A stretch of 64,000 nucleotides of DNA from Enterocloster asparagiformis. GTDB lineage: Bacteria; Bacillota; Clostridia; Lachnospirales; Lachnospiraceae. Under the pieces are notes generated by a model. That model was given only the letters and a program-made list of their open reading frames with translations. It made no database searches and was not told the origin of the DNA. Numbering within the stretch: the stretch's first letter is position 1; every line of letters begins with the position of its first letter. This document shows positions 9,329 through 18,487 of this stretch, one piece after another. The stretch is from NCBI GenBank assembly GCA_018380885.1, contig JAGZSY010000022.1:1-64000 (forward strand). The letters are read 5' to 3'. The position numbers and the translations under genes are program-made.

Positions 9329-10297
9329 CTACAGCCCCAAATACGCCAACAGGCAAAGGATCGCGGTCACGATGGCGAACACCGCCACCACCCGCGTCTC
9401 CGACCAGCCGCCCAGCTCAAAGTGGTGGTGGATCGGAGCCATGCGGAAAATACGCTTCCCGCCCGTTTTCTTAAAATAAGTCACCTGGATAATCACCGAC
9501 AGCACCTCCACAAAGTAGATAAAGCCGATAATCGGGAGGAACAGGGGCATGCGCATCATAAACACCGTGGCCGAGACAAAGCCTCCCAGGGCCAGCGATC
9601 CCGTATCCCCCATAAACACCTTTGCCGGGTACACGTTAAACAGCAGAAATCCCAGCAGGCTTCCCACCACCGCCCCGGTGATGGGGCTGATCCCCGCGTT
9701 CTCCCCGATGGCCACAATGGTCAGGAAGGTAGCCACCAGGATGGTCACGCTGGTGCACAGCCCATCCAGGCCGTCGGTAAAATTCACGCCGTTGTCCGTG
9801 CCCAGCACGATGAAAAACAGGGCCGGCACGAACAGAATCCCCAGATGCAAAAACTTCCCGTGGTCAAAGCCGCCGGTGAAGGGGATGAGCATATCCGTCC
9901 CCACCTCGCCGCTGTTCACCACATACCAGGCGAAAATCCCCGTGATCACAAACTGTCCCACCAGCTTCTGCATGGGCTTTAGTCCCTCGGAGCGCTTCAT
10001 CACGATCTTGATATAATCGTCCAGGAAACCGATGATCCCGAAGCCCACCGTCATGAACAGCACGGGGATCACCTTGGGATAGCGGGTTACATAGAACAGG
10101 GACGTGATGATAATGCTGGTGAGAATAATCAAACCGCCCATGGTGGGCGTGCCTTGCTTTTTCAGATGGGCCTGGGGTCCATCGTCGCGCACCTGCTGGC
10201 CGAATTTCAGCTTGTGCAGAAAGGGTATGATAATAGGACACAGCAGCGCGCTTATGGCAAATGCGATAATAATAGCAAGAATGGTTTCATGAATCAT
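9329..10297 (-). CDS. mraY: Phospho-N-acetylmuramoyl-pentapeptide transferase MraY
   Basis: Integral membrane enzyme making lipid I from UDP-MurNAc-pentapeptide and undecaprenyl phosphate, 322 aa with about 10 helices. Visible family motifs are GTPTMGGL, the acidic FLDDYIK, DNGVNFTDGLDGL and the MAPIHHHFE histidine triad. The start has GAGGTG upstream. The gap to the next upstream gene (10298-10580) holds no supported gene. Confidence 0.97.
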   Translation of the reverse strand: MIHETILAIIIAFAISALLCPIIIPFLHKLKFGQQVRDDGPQAHLKKQGTPTMGGLIILTSIIITSLFYVTRYPKVIPVLFMTVGFGIIGFLDDYIKIVMKRSEGLKPMQKLVGQFVITGIFAWYVVNSGEVGTDMLIPFTGGFDHGKFLHLGILFVPALFFIVLGTDNGVNFTDGLDGLCTSVTILVATFLTIVAIGENAGISPITGAVVGSLLGFLLFNVYPAKVFMGDTGSLALGGFVSATVFMMRMPLFLPIIGFIYFVEVLSVIIQVTYFKKTGGKRIFRMAPIHHHFELGGWSETRVVAVFAIVTAILCLLAYLGL

Positions 10298-10580
10298 AGG
10301 GGCACCTCAATTTCATATGTATGGTCATATTTTGTGTCTCTTGGCCGTCCGATTTGGAAATTTTCGGAAACTCAGCCCGGTTCGCCACAGTAAATAGTAT
10401 ACGTCTTTTTCCGGGAATAATCAACTACCGTTTAGAGCGGGCATGGCAGATTCTTCCGTTTACCGGCCTTTGCAGCCCGCCGGACGTTCTTGCAGGCGGC
10501 CCGGCGCAAAAGCCGAAAAAACGCCCAACGCTTGCGGAAAAAGACGGTTTTGGGACTGTTTTGACCACCAAAAAAGCGCG

Positions 10581-12374
10581 TTACTGCCCGGGGACTGAGC
10601 CGGGGTTTTCTTCCTCCTGCGCCGGTATTCCCAGATATGGCAATATATTCCTGAACAGATCTCCGACCACCGGAGCTGCTATGGTTCCTCCGTAGTAAAT
10701 CCCCTCCGGCTCGTCGATGGTGATCAGCGCTATGACCTTGGGATCATTGGCCGGTGCAAAGCCCAAAAACGAGGAGATGTATTTTTTTAAGCTTCTGGGC
10801 AGCTTTTCCGAGGTGGCCGTCTTTCCGCCGATGCGAAAGCCCTCCACCTTGGCCTTCTTGCCGCTGCCCTCAGCCACCACCTTTTCCAGGATAAAGCGCA
10901 TGGTCTCGCTGGTCTCTTCCGACACCACGCCCTCCTTCACCGGATAGGTGAATTTGTGCACCGACGTGCCGTCCGCGCTCACCGCCTCCACCCCGAAGTG
11001 GGGCGTCACCCGGTTGCCGCCGTTGACGATGGAGGCGGCCGTGGTGACCAGCTGCATGGGCGTGATCTGGAAGGACTGGCCGAAGGACACGGTGGCCAGC
11101 TCCACCTGGCCCATATTTTCCTTTTTGTGCATGATGGTGGCCGCCTCCCCGGGCAGGTCGATGCCGGTCTTGCCCTTGAGCCCGAACTGGGTGAAGTACT
11201 TGTAGTAATTGTCCACCCCCAGCCGCAGCCCCACGTCGATGAACACAGGGTTGCAGGAGTTCATCGCGCCCTGCAAAAATGTCTCGGCGCCGTGTCCGCC
11301 CACCTTGTGGCAGCGTATCTTCCGGTCGTCCACCACCCGGAAGCCCGGGCAGGAGAACTGGTCCGTCAGCTTCACCACCCCGGCCTCCAGCCCGGCCGCG
11401 GCCGTGATGATCTTAAAGGTGGAGCCAGGCTCATAGGTGTCGTTGATGCAGCGGTTGCGCCACATCTTGTTCAGAAGATCCTGCCTGCCCGCCGCGTCTA
11501 GGTTGGGATCCCGCTGCGCCGCCTGCTGCCGCAGCGCTTCGCTGCGCAGGTTCTGGTCCAGGGTAAAGGGCTCGTTTAAATTGAACTCCGGCGCGTTCAC
11601 CATGGCCATAATCTCCCCGTTCTGCGGGTTCATGACGATAATGGACACGGCCTTGGCATTCTTTTTCTCCAGCACCTGGTAGGCCAGCTGCTCGGCGTAT
11701 TTCTGAATATTCACATCCAGGCTCACCCGCAGGTCGTTGCCGGGCACAGGCTCGATGCGGTCCTCCGCCGCGTTCTCCAGCTCCACGCCCCGGGCGTCGG
11801 TCATGGTCAGAATGGTTCCGTTTTGCCCCTTCAAATAGGGTTCGTATTTCACCTCCAGGCCGATGATGCCCTGGTTGTCGCCTCCGGTGAAGCCCAGGAC
11901 CTTGGAGGCCAGGCTGTCGTAGGGGTAATAGCGCTTGTAGTCCTCATCCACCTTGACCCCGTTCAGCCTGCAGTCCCGGATGGCGTCCCCCAGGGGCTTA
12001 TCCACGTTTGTCTTGATAATCTCCCGGGAGCTGCGCTTTTCCACTTTCTTGCGGACCAGCTCCTGGTCCAGATCCAGTTTGTCGCACAGGGTGGCAACCA
12101 CCTGATCCGGGTCTGTGATCTGGCTGTGGATGACCGAGATGGTGCAGACCGTTCTGTTGTCGGCGATGACCACGCCGTTGGCGTCGATGATGCGCCCTCT
12201 GGCCGCCTTGATCGTCCTCTCCCGCTGGTGTAAATCCTCTGCCATCTCGCTGTAGTGCTTGGAGCAGAACAGCATGAGATAGCTAAGCCGCCCTGTGAGG
12301 ACGATCATCACAAGGCTGATCAGTAGTCCCAGGACGGCTGTGCGTTTTCGGTGGCTGGTAAGATTGGTATACAT
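10581..12374 (-). CDS. Class B penicillin-binding protein (FtsI/SpoVD-like transpeptidase)
   Basis: Membrane-anchored D,D-transpeptidase for septal or spore-cortex peptidoglycan. One N-terminal transmembrane helix is followed by a PBP dimerisation domain (ARGRIIDANGVVIADN). The transpeptidase domain has STFK (Ser about 318 from this start), SCN and a KTA in place of the usual KTG. There is no PASTA domain, unlike classical SpoVD. The start ATG at 12374 is chosen for the GGAG upstream; ATGs at 12398 and 12395 lack a site. Two class B PBP genes in tandem are common in clostridial dcw clusters, one for division and one for sporulation. Which is which is not settled by sequence alone. Confidence 0.9.
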   Translation of the reverse strand: MYTNLTSHRKRTAVLGLLISLVMIVLTGRLSYLMLFCSKHYSEMAEDLHQRERTIKAARGRIIDANGVVIADNRTVCTISVIHSQITDPDQVVATLCDKLDLDQELVRKKVEKRSSREIIKTNVDKPLGDAIRDCRLNGVKVDEDYKRYYPYDSLASKVLGFTGGDNQGIIGLEVKYEPYLKGQNGTILTMTDARGVELENAAEDRIEPVPGNDLRVSLDVNIQKYAEQLAYQVLEKKNAKAVSIIVMNPQNGEIMAMVNAPEFNLNEPFTLDQNLRSEALRQQAAQRDPNLDAAGRQDLLNKMWRNRCINDTYEPGSTFKIITAAAGLEAGVVKLTDQFSCPGFRVVDDRKIRCHKVGGHGAETFLQGAMNSCNPVFIDVGLRLGVDNYYKYFTQFGLKGKTGIDLPGEAATIMHKKENMGQVELATVSFGQSFQITPMQLVTTAASIVNGGNRVTPHFGVEAVSADGTSVHKFTYPVKEGVVSEETSETMRFILEKVVAEGSGKKAKVEGFRIGGKTATSEKLPRSLKKYISSFLGFAPANDPKVIALITIDEPEGIYYGGTIAAPVVGDLFRNILPYLGIPAQEEENPGSVPGQ

Positions 12375-12466
12375 ATCGGCTGCTCCGGCGTCCATCATTG
12401 TTAATAATATATTGGAACAGCCGCAATTTTATGATACATTTCGGCCGGACGGGCAAAAACATGCCC

Positions 12467-14878
12467 TCAGCTTGCCGGCTTGGCGGGGACCGTCTCCCCC
12501 GGGCCATTTGCGGACGGGCTCTCAGAGCCCTCCGGTTTTCCCTCCCCGGGACCGGTGGAGGCTGTGGGCCGGTCAGGGGCCGCCGCCCCGGTTCCGGCCG
12601 GTTGGGCGGCGCTGGGCCCGGCGCCCGCAGGCAGCACATTGCCTTCGCGCTCCGTCTCGTCCGCTACCGGCACATTCTCGGGCAGTCCGCTGCCGCCTTC
12701 CTCGCCGCCTTCCACAAACTCATCGGTCTCATACTGCCTGGTCTCAGGCTCCGTCTCGCCCTCGCCGCCGTTCTCCTCCTCCAGTCCGCTTTGGCCGGCA
12801 TTGATGCCCTCCGACTCGGGCAGGCTGCCCTGCACATTCTCCTCGTCAGGCAAATCCTGGGTGGGGAATACATTTAAATAAGGAAGAGTCTCAGCCATGA
12901 TCTTGGAGAAAATCGCGCTGGCATAGGAGCTGTGGGCCTGCTGGGGACCCGGCGGGTAGTTGGGCACGTCGATGACCACATAGACGAACACCTGGGGATC
13001 CTCCACCGGGGCAAAGCCCGCAAAGGAGACCAGATAATTCTTGTCCTTTCGTGGCAGACGCTCGGCGGTTCCCGTCTTGCCGCCCACCTCGTAACCGGCC
13101 ACCGCCGCCGCGCCGCCGGTACCGTTTTCCACGGTCTCGAACATGGTCTGTTTCAGGTAATTGGCAGTGGACTGGGAGACCGTCTCCCGCACCAGCACAG
13201 GCTCCTTGCGCTCCACAACGGAACCCTGTTCATTTAAAATCTGCTTCACCACGTGGGGCTCATAGTAGGAGCCGCCGTTGATCACGGAGCAGTAGGCGGC
13301 CGCCATCTGCACCATGGTGCAGTTAAAGCCCTGGCCGAAGGAGCTGGTGGCCAGCTCAGTGGGACCCATATTGTCCGCGTGGTAGACCAGCGCGCTGGTA
13401 TCCGCCTCGCCGGGCAGGTCGATGCCCGTCTTATCCCCGAAGCCAAAGATGGCCTGGTATTTCGTGAAGCGGTCCACGCCGATCATGGCAGCCATATCCA
13501 TCAGGCACACGTTGCAGGACTGCATCAGGGATTCCTGCACATTCAGCCATCCGTGCCCCGTCCGCTTTACGCAGAAGATATCCCGGTCCGCCACATGCTT
13601 AAAGCCCGTGCACTCAAAGGACTCGTTTCCCTTTAACACGCCCTCCTCCAGGCCCGCGGCCACGGTGAAGATTTTAGAGGGCGATCCCGGCTCGTAGGTG
13701 TCGCTGACGCAGAAATTTCTCCAGGTCTGGTTCCAGGCCACCTGGGTGCCGTAGCTGATCACGTCCTCCCGGCTGTAGTGGTCCAGAACCTCCTCCTCGG
13801 TGATCTTTTCCCCGTTATGCTCCCGCTTGTAGACCGCCACGGCCTCCTTTTTGCCCAGGGCCAGCAGATCCTCGTCCGTAAAGCCGGTCAACTCCCTGGG
13901 ATTGTTCAAGTCAAAGGTGCGGGTGCTGCCCATGGCCAGCACCTCCCCGTTGTTGGGGTTCATGACCAGGGCCGCGGTCACATTGCTGCCCACCGTGGTC
14001 TGCCACTCGTCGATGTATTTCTGTAAAATGTTCTGGATATTGACGTCAATGGTGGAGACCACGGTCCTGCCGTTGACCGCCGGCTTGATCACGCCCTCCA
14101 GGTTGGCGTTCTCGTCCAGGTAGCCGTACTCCCGGCCGTTGGTGCCTGTGAGCTGATCGTTGTAGAACTGCTCGATGCCGCCTGTGCCCACGCTACCGTC
14201 CCCGCCGGAAAAGCCGATGACGTTGCAGCCCATGGAATTGTAGGGGTAGACGCGGCGGTACTCGTCCTCGAACCAGATGCCCTTGATCCGCTTTCTGGAT
14301 TCGTTCTCGTCCTTGCTGGCACGGAAGGCGGCGTTGGTGTCCTTTTGCAGCTGCTCAAAGGCCGCCTTCTGCTCATAGCTCAGCTGCCGCCCCTTGCTGT
14401 AGCGCACGTAAGCGCTCTTGCTGCGCTCATTGATCAGGTTTTGCAGCTCCGCCGCGTCATAGCCGAAGGTCTGCACCAGCGCGTCGATGGTGGGCTGCAG
14501 GTAATGGTCCTTGTCGTACAGAATCTGCTCCGGGTCGATGATCAGATTGTACACCTTCTCGCTCTTGGCGATGTAGGTGCCGTTGCGGTCCACAATATCC
14601 CCGCGCCGGTAGGGGATCACCCGGCTGTCGTACTGCTGCTGCCGCTGGGACAGCACGATCTTGTTGTACTGCTCATTATTGTCCCTGATAATCCGGTATA
14701 ACACCATTACCAATGCAAATAAAGCCAGCGTAATCACCAGAACGGTGATTGCCAGCTTTTCCTGCATGTATTTTTGGAATACCTTTTTATCGGAGCGTTT
14801 TTTATTCTTTTGTCCGGGGGGGCCGCCGTCCCAGCCTCCCCCCCGGCTGCCTGAATTAGTATTCCGGGATGTCCTCAT
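12467..14878 (-). CDS. Class B penicillin-binding protein with long acidic tail (division transpeptidase)
   Basis: FtsI/PBP2-type transpeptidase, 803 aa. A basic Gly/Ser-rich cytoplasmic tail precedes one membrane helix (about 43-63). The dimerisation domain begins PYRRGDIVDRNG. The catalytic SPSK is at about 399-402, then SCN and KTGT. The last roughly 130 residues are low-complexity, rich in E, G, P and A, with no PASTA repeat. The first 23 bp overlap ftsL, suggesting coupled translation with its likely partner FtsL. This is the larger of two tandem class B PBPs and the more likely division enzyme (FtsI). Confidence 0.9.
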   Translation of the reverse strand: MRTSRNTNSGSRGGGWDGGPPGQKNKKRSDKKVFQKYMQEKLAITVLVITLALFALVMVLYRIIRDNNEQYNKIVLSQRQQQYDSRVIPYRRGDIVDRNGTYIAKSEKVYNLIIDPEQILYDKDHYLQPTIDALVQTFGYDAAELQNLINERSKSAYVRYSKGRQLSYEQKAAFEQLQKDTNAAFRASKDENESRKRIKGIWFEDEYRRVYPYNSMGCNVIGFSGGDGSVGTGGIEQFYNDQLTGTNGREYGYLDENANLEGVIKPAVNGRTVVSTIDVNIQNILQKYIDEWQTTVGSNVTAALVMNPNNGEVLAMGSTRTFDLNNPRELTGFTDEDLLALGKKEAVAVYKREHNGEKITEEEVLDHYSREDVISYGTQVAWNQTWRNFCVSDTYEPGSPSKIFTVAAGLEEGVLKGNESFECTGFKHVADRDIFCVKRTGHGWLNVQESLMQSCNVCLMDMAAMIGVDRFTKYQAIFGFGDKTGIDLPGEADTSALVYHADNMGPTELATSSFGQGFNCTMVQMAAAYCSVINGGSYYEPHVVKQILNEQGSVVERKEPVLVRETVSQSTANYLKQTMFETVENGTGGAAAVAGYEVGGKTGTAERLPRKDKNYLVSFAGFAPVEDPQVFVYVVIDVPNYPPGPQQAHSSYASAIFSKIMAETLPYLNVFPTQDLPDEENVQGSLPESEGINAGQSGLEEENGGEGETEPETRQYETDEFVEGGEEGGSGLPENVPVADETEREGNVLPAGAGPSAAQPAGTGAAAPDRPTASTGPGEGKPEGSESPSANGPGETVPAKPAS

Positions 14879-15392
14879 ACTGTCTTACATACTCGCTTTC
14901 TGACTTGTCGAATAACAATACCTGGTTCTTGTTGGCGTACACCATCCCCAGCTCCTTGGTGGCGATCTCGTAAATCTGGTTCAGATCGATGCTGGTGTTG
15001 ATGGCCGTTTCCAGCGCATCGTTCTCCGAGCGCTGCTTCTCCAGGTCCGCTTCCATCCGTTCAATGGCATGCATCCGCCCCGTGATGGAGGATTGCAGAT
15101 GCAGATAGTTCACACAGAGGTATAAGGTGCAGAGCGATGCGATCGTCAGCATAATCACATACGGAAGATCCATATGCAGCGCTTTTTCCTGGTTGCGCCG
15201 AATCCTCTGGTTGCTGCGCACGCTGTTGGCATTTTTAGGTTTGCGCCTGGGTTGTCTGGGATTCGGCTCGTAAGCCGGCTCCAGCTTCGGCGCTGCCGTT
15301 CCGTGTACGTATCCGTCCCTGTAGGAACCTGCAGCCTGACGGTTTATCTGTCTGTAATTGCGCCCTCTGGACGCCTGTGTTCTGGCAGCCAT
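14856..15392 (-). CDS. ftsL: Cell division protein FtsL-like
   Basis: Bitopic septum protein, 178 aa. A long basic cytoplasmic N-terminus (about 73 residues) precedes one membrane helix (LPYVIMLTIASLCTLYLCVNYL), then a heptad-like coiled coil (RMHAIERMEADLEKQRSENDALE) and the ATKELGMVYANKNQVLLFD motif seen at the end of FtsL/DivIC proteins. It bridges FtsQ and the FtsW-PBP pair. GGAGG lies upstream of the start. It lies between rsmH and the PBP, the standard FtsL position. Confidence 0.85.
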   Translation of the reverse strand: MAARTQASRGRNYRQINRQAAGSYRDGYVHGTAAPKLEPAYEPNPRQPRRKPKNANSVRSNQRIRRNQEKALHMDLPYVIMLTIASLCTLYLCVNYLHLQSSITGRMHAIERMEADLEKQRSENDALETAINTSIDLNQIYEIATKELGMVYANKNQVLLFDKSESEYVRQYEDIPEY

Positions 15393-15475
15393 AACACCTT
15401 TCCTCCTCCCTTTTTGAAAATCCGAAAATCCTTAAAAAATCCTACAACTTTATCCTTTGTACGAACGGACGCCCT

Positions 15476-16417
15476 TTACGCCCGCTCGAAAACCCTCAAT
15501 TTTGCGCTCTTCGAGCGGCTGTTTACCTCCAACTCCTCCTCGGAGGGAAGAATCGGCTTGCGGGTGACGACCCGCCCCTTGCTCACGCGCCCGCACACAC
15601 AGACCGGAAAATCCGGCGGGCAGACACACGGGTTCTCGCTTTCCCGGAAACGCTTTTTAACAATGCGGTCCTCCAGCGAGTGGAAGGTGATGATGCTCAG
15701 TCTTCCGCTGGGGTTGAGCAGGTCTATCATGGTGTCGATGGACTGCTCCAGCACGTCCAGCTCCTGGTTGAGCTCGATGCGGATCGCCTGGAATGTGCGC
15801 TTGGCTGGATGTCCGCCCGTGGCCCGCACCTTGGCCGGTATGGCAGCTTTGATGATCTCGGCCAGCTCCCCGGTGGTCTTTATGGGCCCGCTCTCCCTGG
15901 CTCTCACAATGTGCTTGGCTATGTTCTTGGCGAAGCGGTCCTCGCCGTAATCGCGGATGATGCGGTACAGCTCCATCTCGCCGTAGCCGTTCACAATGTC
16001 CGCGGCGGTCTGGTCGCTGCGCTGGTCCATGCGCATGTCCAAAGGCGCGTCCACGCGGTAGGTAAAGCCCCGCTCCGGCGTGTCCAGCTGATAGGAGGAA
16101 ACGCCCAGGTCCAGGTAAATACCGTCCACCTTCTCGACGCCCAATTGTTCCAGCACAGAGCGGATATTCCGGTAATTGTCCCGCACAATGGTCACCTTGT
16201 CCTCAAAGGCCTTCAGGCGCCGCCCGGCCGCGCGAATCGCATCTTCATCCTGATCGATGCCGATCAAACGCCCATGTCCCAGGCGCTTGAGCACCTCCAG
16301 AGCGTGTCCTCCGCCGCCCAGGGTGCCGTCCACGTAGCAGCCGCCGGGGATAATATTCAGGCTTCCCACCGTCTCATACAGGAGCACCGATGTATGTCCA
16401 AATTTCAACTCTTCCAT
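15476..16417 (-). CDS. rsmH: 16S rRNA (cytosine-1402-N4)-methyltransferase RsmH
   Basis: SAM-dependent methyltransferase (MraW) acting on the 30S decoding site, 313 aa. [10 protein letters not shown] at the N-terminus and the SAM motif [10 protein letters not shown] are characteristic. [17 protein letters not shown] and [11 protein letters not shown] are family blocks in the middle and C-terminal parts. The start ATG overlaps the mraZ stop (TGATG), so the two are translationally coupled. Confidence 0.97.
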   Translation of the reverse strand: MEELKFGHTSVLLYETVGSLNIIPGGCYVDGTLGGGGHALEVLKRLGHGRLIGIDQDEDAIRAAGRRLKAFEDKVTIVRDNYRNIRSVLEQLGVEKVDGIYLDLGVSSYQLDTPERGFTYRVDAPLDMRMDQRSDQTAADIVNGYGEMELYRIIRDYGEDRFAKNIAKHIVRARESGPIKTTGELAEIIKAAIPAKVRATGGHPAKRTFQAIRIELNQELDVLEQSIDTMIDLLNPSGRLSIITFHSLEDRIVKKRFRESENPCVCPPDFPVCVCGRVSKGRVVTRKPILPSEEELEVNSRSKSAKLRVFERA

Positions 16418-16842
16418 CAGATTCCCAAACCTTCCATATGCTCCGCAATCTCTTCCATATCGTCAAACGTATTGGCCTCCAGCCACCGTTCCTTGCTCCA
16501 GATTTCAATACGGCTGCCGACTCCGACCAGCACGGCATCCTTCTCGATGCCGGCGAACTCTCTCAGAATGGCCGGCAGTAAAATTCTGCCCTGCTTGTCC
16601 ACTTCACAGGTGGTAGCTCCTGCCAGCAGGAAACGTGAAAACTTACGGGCTGCGGTGTTTGTCAGGGGTAAGGTGCGGAGTTTTTCCTCCAGCTTTGTCC
16701 ACTCGGAATTCTCATACACAAAAAGGCAGTTGTCCAGGCCCTTCGTCACAACGAATTCATCGCCCAACTGCTCTCTGAACTTGGAGGGAACGATCAAGCG
16801 CCCCTTCGAGTCAACTGTATGATTGTACTCACCCATGAACAT
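16417..16842 (-). CDS. mraZ: Transcriptional regulator MraZ
   Basis: Double-SpoVT/AbrB-fold DNA-binding protein at the head of the dcw cluster, 141 aa. The two halves carry the paired motifs [13 protein letters not shown] (about 11-23) and [13 protein letters not shown] (about 84-96). Family members bind 10-bp-spaced direct repeats upstream of their own gene and repress the operon; exactly such repeats are present here at 16925-16963. The product overlaps rsmH by one base. Confidence 0.97.
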   Translation of the reverse strand: MFMGEYNHTVDSKGRLIVPSKFREQLGDEFVVTKGLDNCLFVYENSEWTKLEEKLRTLPLTNTAARKFSRFLLAGATTCEVDKQGRILLPAILREFAGIEKDAVLVGVGSRIEIWSKERWLEANTFDDMEEIAEHMEGLGI

Positions 16843-16924
16843 AGCTCATCACCTGCCGTACATCACCGCGGTACGCGGATGGGCCGTGGGGGATAATCCG
16901 TAACCCCCACTTCATCCACTTAAC

Positions 16925-16963
16925 AACCATCCTCTACCACTTTGCACCACTTTCTACCACTTG
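16925..16963 (-). promoter_or_regulatory. MraZ operator: four direct repeats at 10-bp spacing
   Basis: On the minus strand three GTGGT boxes and one ATGGT box follow at exact 10-bp steps, just downstream of the -10 box. This matches the known MraZ-box layout and would block transcription start. Confidence 0.85.
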
Positions 16964-16970
16964 TATGTCC

Positions 16971-16999
16971 ATAATAGTACAGATTCTGGGAAATGGCAA
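16971..16999 (-). promoter_or_regulatory. Promoter of the dcw cluster (PmraZ)
   Basis: TTGCCA (16994-16999), 17-bp spacer, TATTAT (16971-16976) on the minus strand. The expected start site falls in or next to the MraZ repeats. The leader of about 120 nt contains a GTGGGGG/CCCCCAC stem. Confidence 0.75.
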
Positions 17000-17018
17000 G
17001 GATTTTTAAAGAAAAAGC

Positions 17019-17059
17019 AAAAAAAAATAAAGCAATTGCAAATGACTTTGCAACTGCTT
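17019..17059 (-). terminator. Terminator on the minus strand after lgt
   Basis: AAGCAGTTGCAAA pairs with TTTGCAATTGCTT, followed by a long T-rich run on the minus strand. It would end lgt transcription before the mraZ promoter. Confidence 0.75.
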
Positions 17060-17163
17060 CTAAATATGGGAAATTCTCAGAAAAATATACTAGATGTAGG
17101 GCTTATCCAGTTTTTCCCTAATTGATATTGGGCTTTCCCCCTCTCCCATCCGCCCGGTGTCCG

Positions 17164-17198
17164 GCCGAAAAAGTGGAGGGAAGGCCCACTTTTTCGGC
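17164..17198. repeat. Perfect 13-bp stem-loop in a cluster of CCACTTTT motifs
   Basis: GCCGAAAAAGTGG (17164-17176) and its exact complement (17186-17198) enclose a 9-nt loop. Further CCACTTTT or AAAGTGG copies lie near 17208, 17228 and 17270, all between lgt and its terminator. Confidence 0.7.
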
Positions 17199-17308
17199 GA
17201 AAACGGCCCACTTTTTACCCCCGGCCCAAAAGTGGAGGCCAGGTGGGGGAAACAGGCCGTTTTATCCCCGAAAGTGGGGTAAATATTCCCTGGATGTTTC
17301 CCCTAACC

Positions 17309-18193
17309 TCAGTTTTTCGGCTGGTCGCCCGCATTCTCGGCTCTCAGCTTCCGATGCCTCGTCACAATCACGACTGCCGCCACGCACACCAGCGCCGCGG
17401 ACAAGAGCTGGGATACCGCCAGACCTGTTCCCGGTATTTTCAGCTGGTCCGTGCGCAGGCCTTCGATCCACACGCGGCCCAGGCCGTAGCCCAGGAAATA
17501 GATCCAGAGCATCTCGCCCTCAAATTTCTTGCGCTTGCGGTACCACATCATAAAAGCCAGCACGCCCAGATTCCACATGGACTCATAAAAGAACGTGGGG
17601 TGGACCTGGATGTAGGCAACGCCGTTTTCCACAATCTGCTTGTCCAGCAGATCCTGGGAGATCATGGAGGGGTTCACCAGGCTCATCTTGATGCGCATGG
17701 CCAGCAGGTTGTTGGTAAAGCCGCCGAAGGCCTCGCAGTTGAAGAAGTTCCCCCACCGCCCGATGATCTGTCCGGTGACCAGGCCCAGCACGCCGCTGTC
17801 CGCCATGGAGAAGAAGGACTGCTTGCGCACCCTGGTGAACACGATCAGGGTCAGCGCAGCCCCGATGACGCCTCCGTAGATGGCCAGGCCGCCGGCCCGC
17901 AGGTTAAATATCTGCAGCAGGTTATCCTTGTAGTTGTCCCAGTCAAAGATCACGTAGTAGGCCCTGGCTCCGATGATGGAAATGATGATGGCGTACAGGG
18001 CAAAATCCAGGTACATATCCGGGTCCTGTCCCCTGCGCTTGGCGTCGGATAAGGCCACGCAGATGCCGGCCAGCATCCCCAGGCCGATGATGATTCCGTA
18101 GAACGCGATGCGGAACCCAAAAATCGTCACGCTGCTGCGCAGGTGATCTATGGTAATACCCAGATTGACAAAACTCAAATCTGCTCCGTTCAT
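17309..18193 (-). CDS. lgt: Prolipoprotein diacylglyceryl transferase Lgt
   Basis: Polytopic membrane enzyme that attaches diacylglycerol to lipobox cysteines, first step of lipoprotein maturation; several lipoproteins are encoded in this window. The product is about 294 aa with seven helices. The family signature is visible: FRIAFYGIIIGLG, GGLAIYGGVIG and GRWGNFFNCEAFGG (invariant R, N, E), and the ending GRVWIEGLRTDQL. Start ATG 18193 is preferred because AAAGGAG precedes it; the frame is open further upstream without a good site. The gap 18194-18426 holds nothing recognised. Confidence 0.95.
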   Translation of the reverse strand: MNGADLSFVNLGITIDHLRSSVTIFGFRIAFYGIIIGLGMLAGICVALSDAKRRGQDPDMYLDFALYAIIISIIGARAYYVIFDWDNYKDNLLQIFNLRAGGLAIYGGVIGAALTLIVFTRVRKQSFFSMADSGVLGLVTGQIIGRWGNFFNCEAFGGFTNNLLAMRIKMSLVNPSMISQDLLDKQIVENGVAYIQVHPTFFYESMWNLGVLAFMMWYRKRKKFEGEMLWIYFLGYGLGRVWIEGLRTDQLKIPGTGLAVSQLLSAALVCVAAVVIVTRHRKLRAENAGDQPKN

Positions 18194-18426
18194 ATTGTTT
18201 TGTACTCCTTTCATTTCTGATGAGATTCTTTCCCATTTTACAGCGAACCAGTACAAATTGCAATCATATATTGCGCAAGCTTGGCGGAATACCCCCGGAT
18301 TGCAGCCTTGTCCCGGTCCGGAATCCGCATATTAAGAATAGGAAGGAATCACATCGCCCTCCCCTCTCTTCCCGGATATCTCCTGCGAGTTTTTATAAAT
18401 AGCCAAAGCAATTCACAATTAGGTGA

Positions 18427-18455
18427 TTGATATTATCCGTCTGCCCGCTTATATT
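18427..18455 (+). promoter_or_regulatory. Promoter of the two-component/ABC cassette
   Basis: TTGATA (18427-18432), 17-bp spacer, TATATT (18450-18455), about 33 bp before the response regulator start. Confidence 0.6.
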
Positions 18456-18487
18456 TATACTGATAGCGTATGGAGAGGAGCATAAGC

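Noticed and set aside
15680..16822. 380-codon plus-strand open frame over rsmH and mraZ
   Set aside because: Antisense of two well-supported conserved genes.
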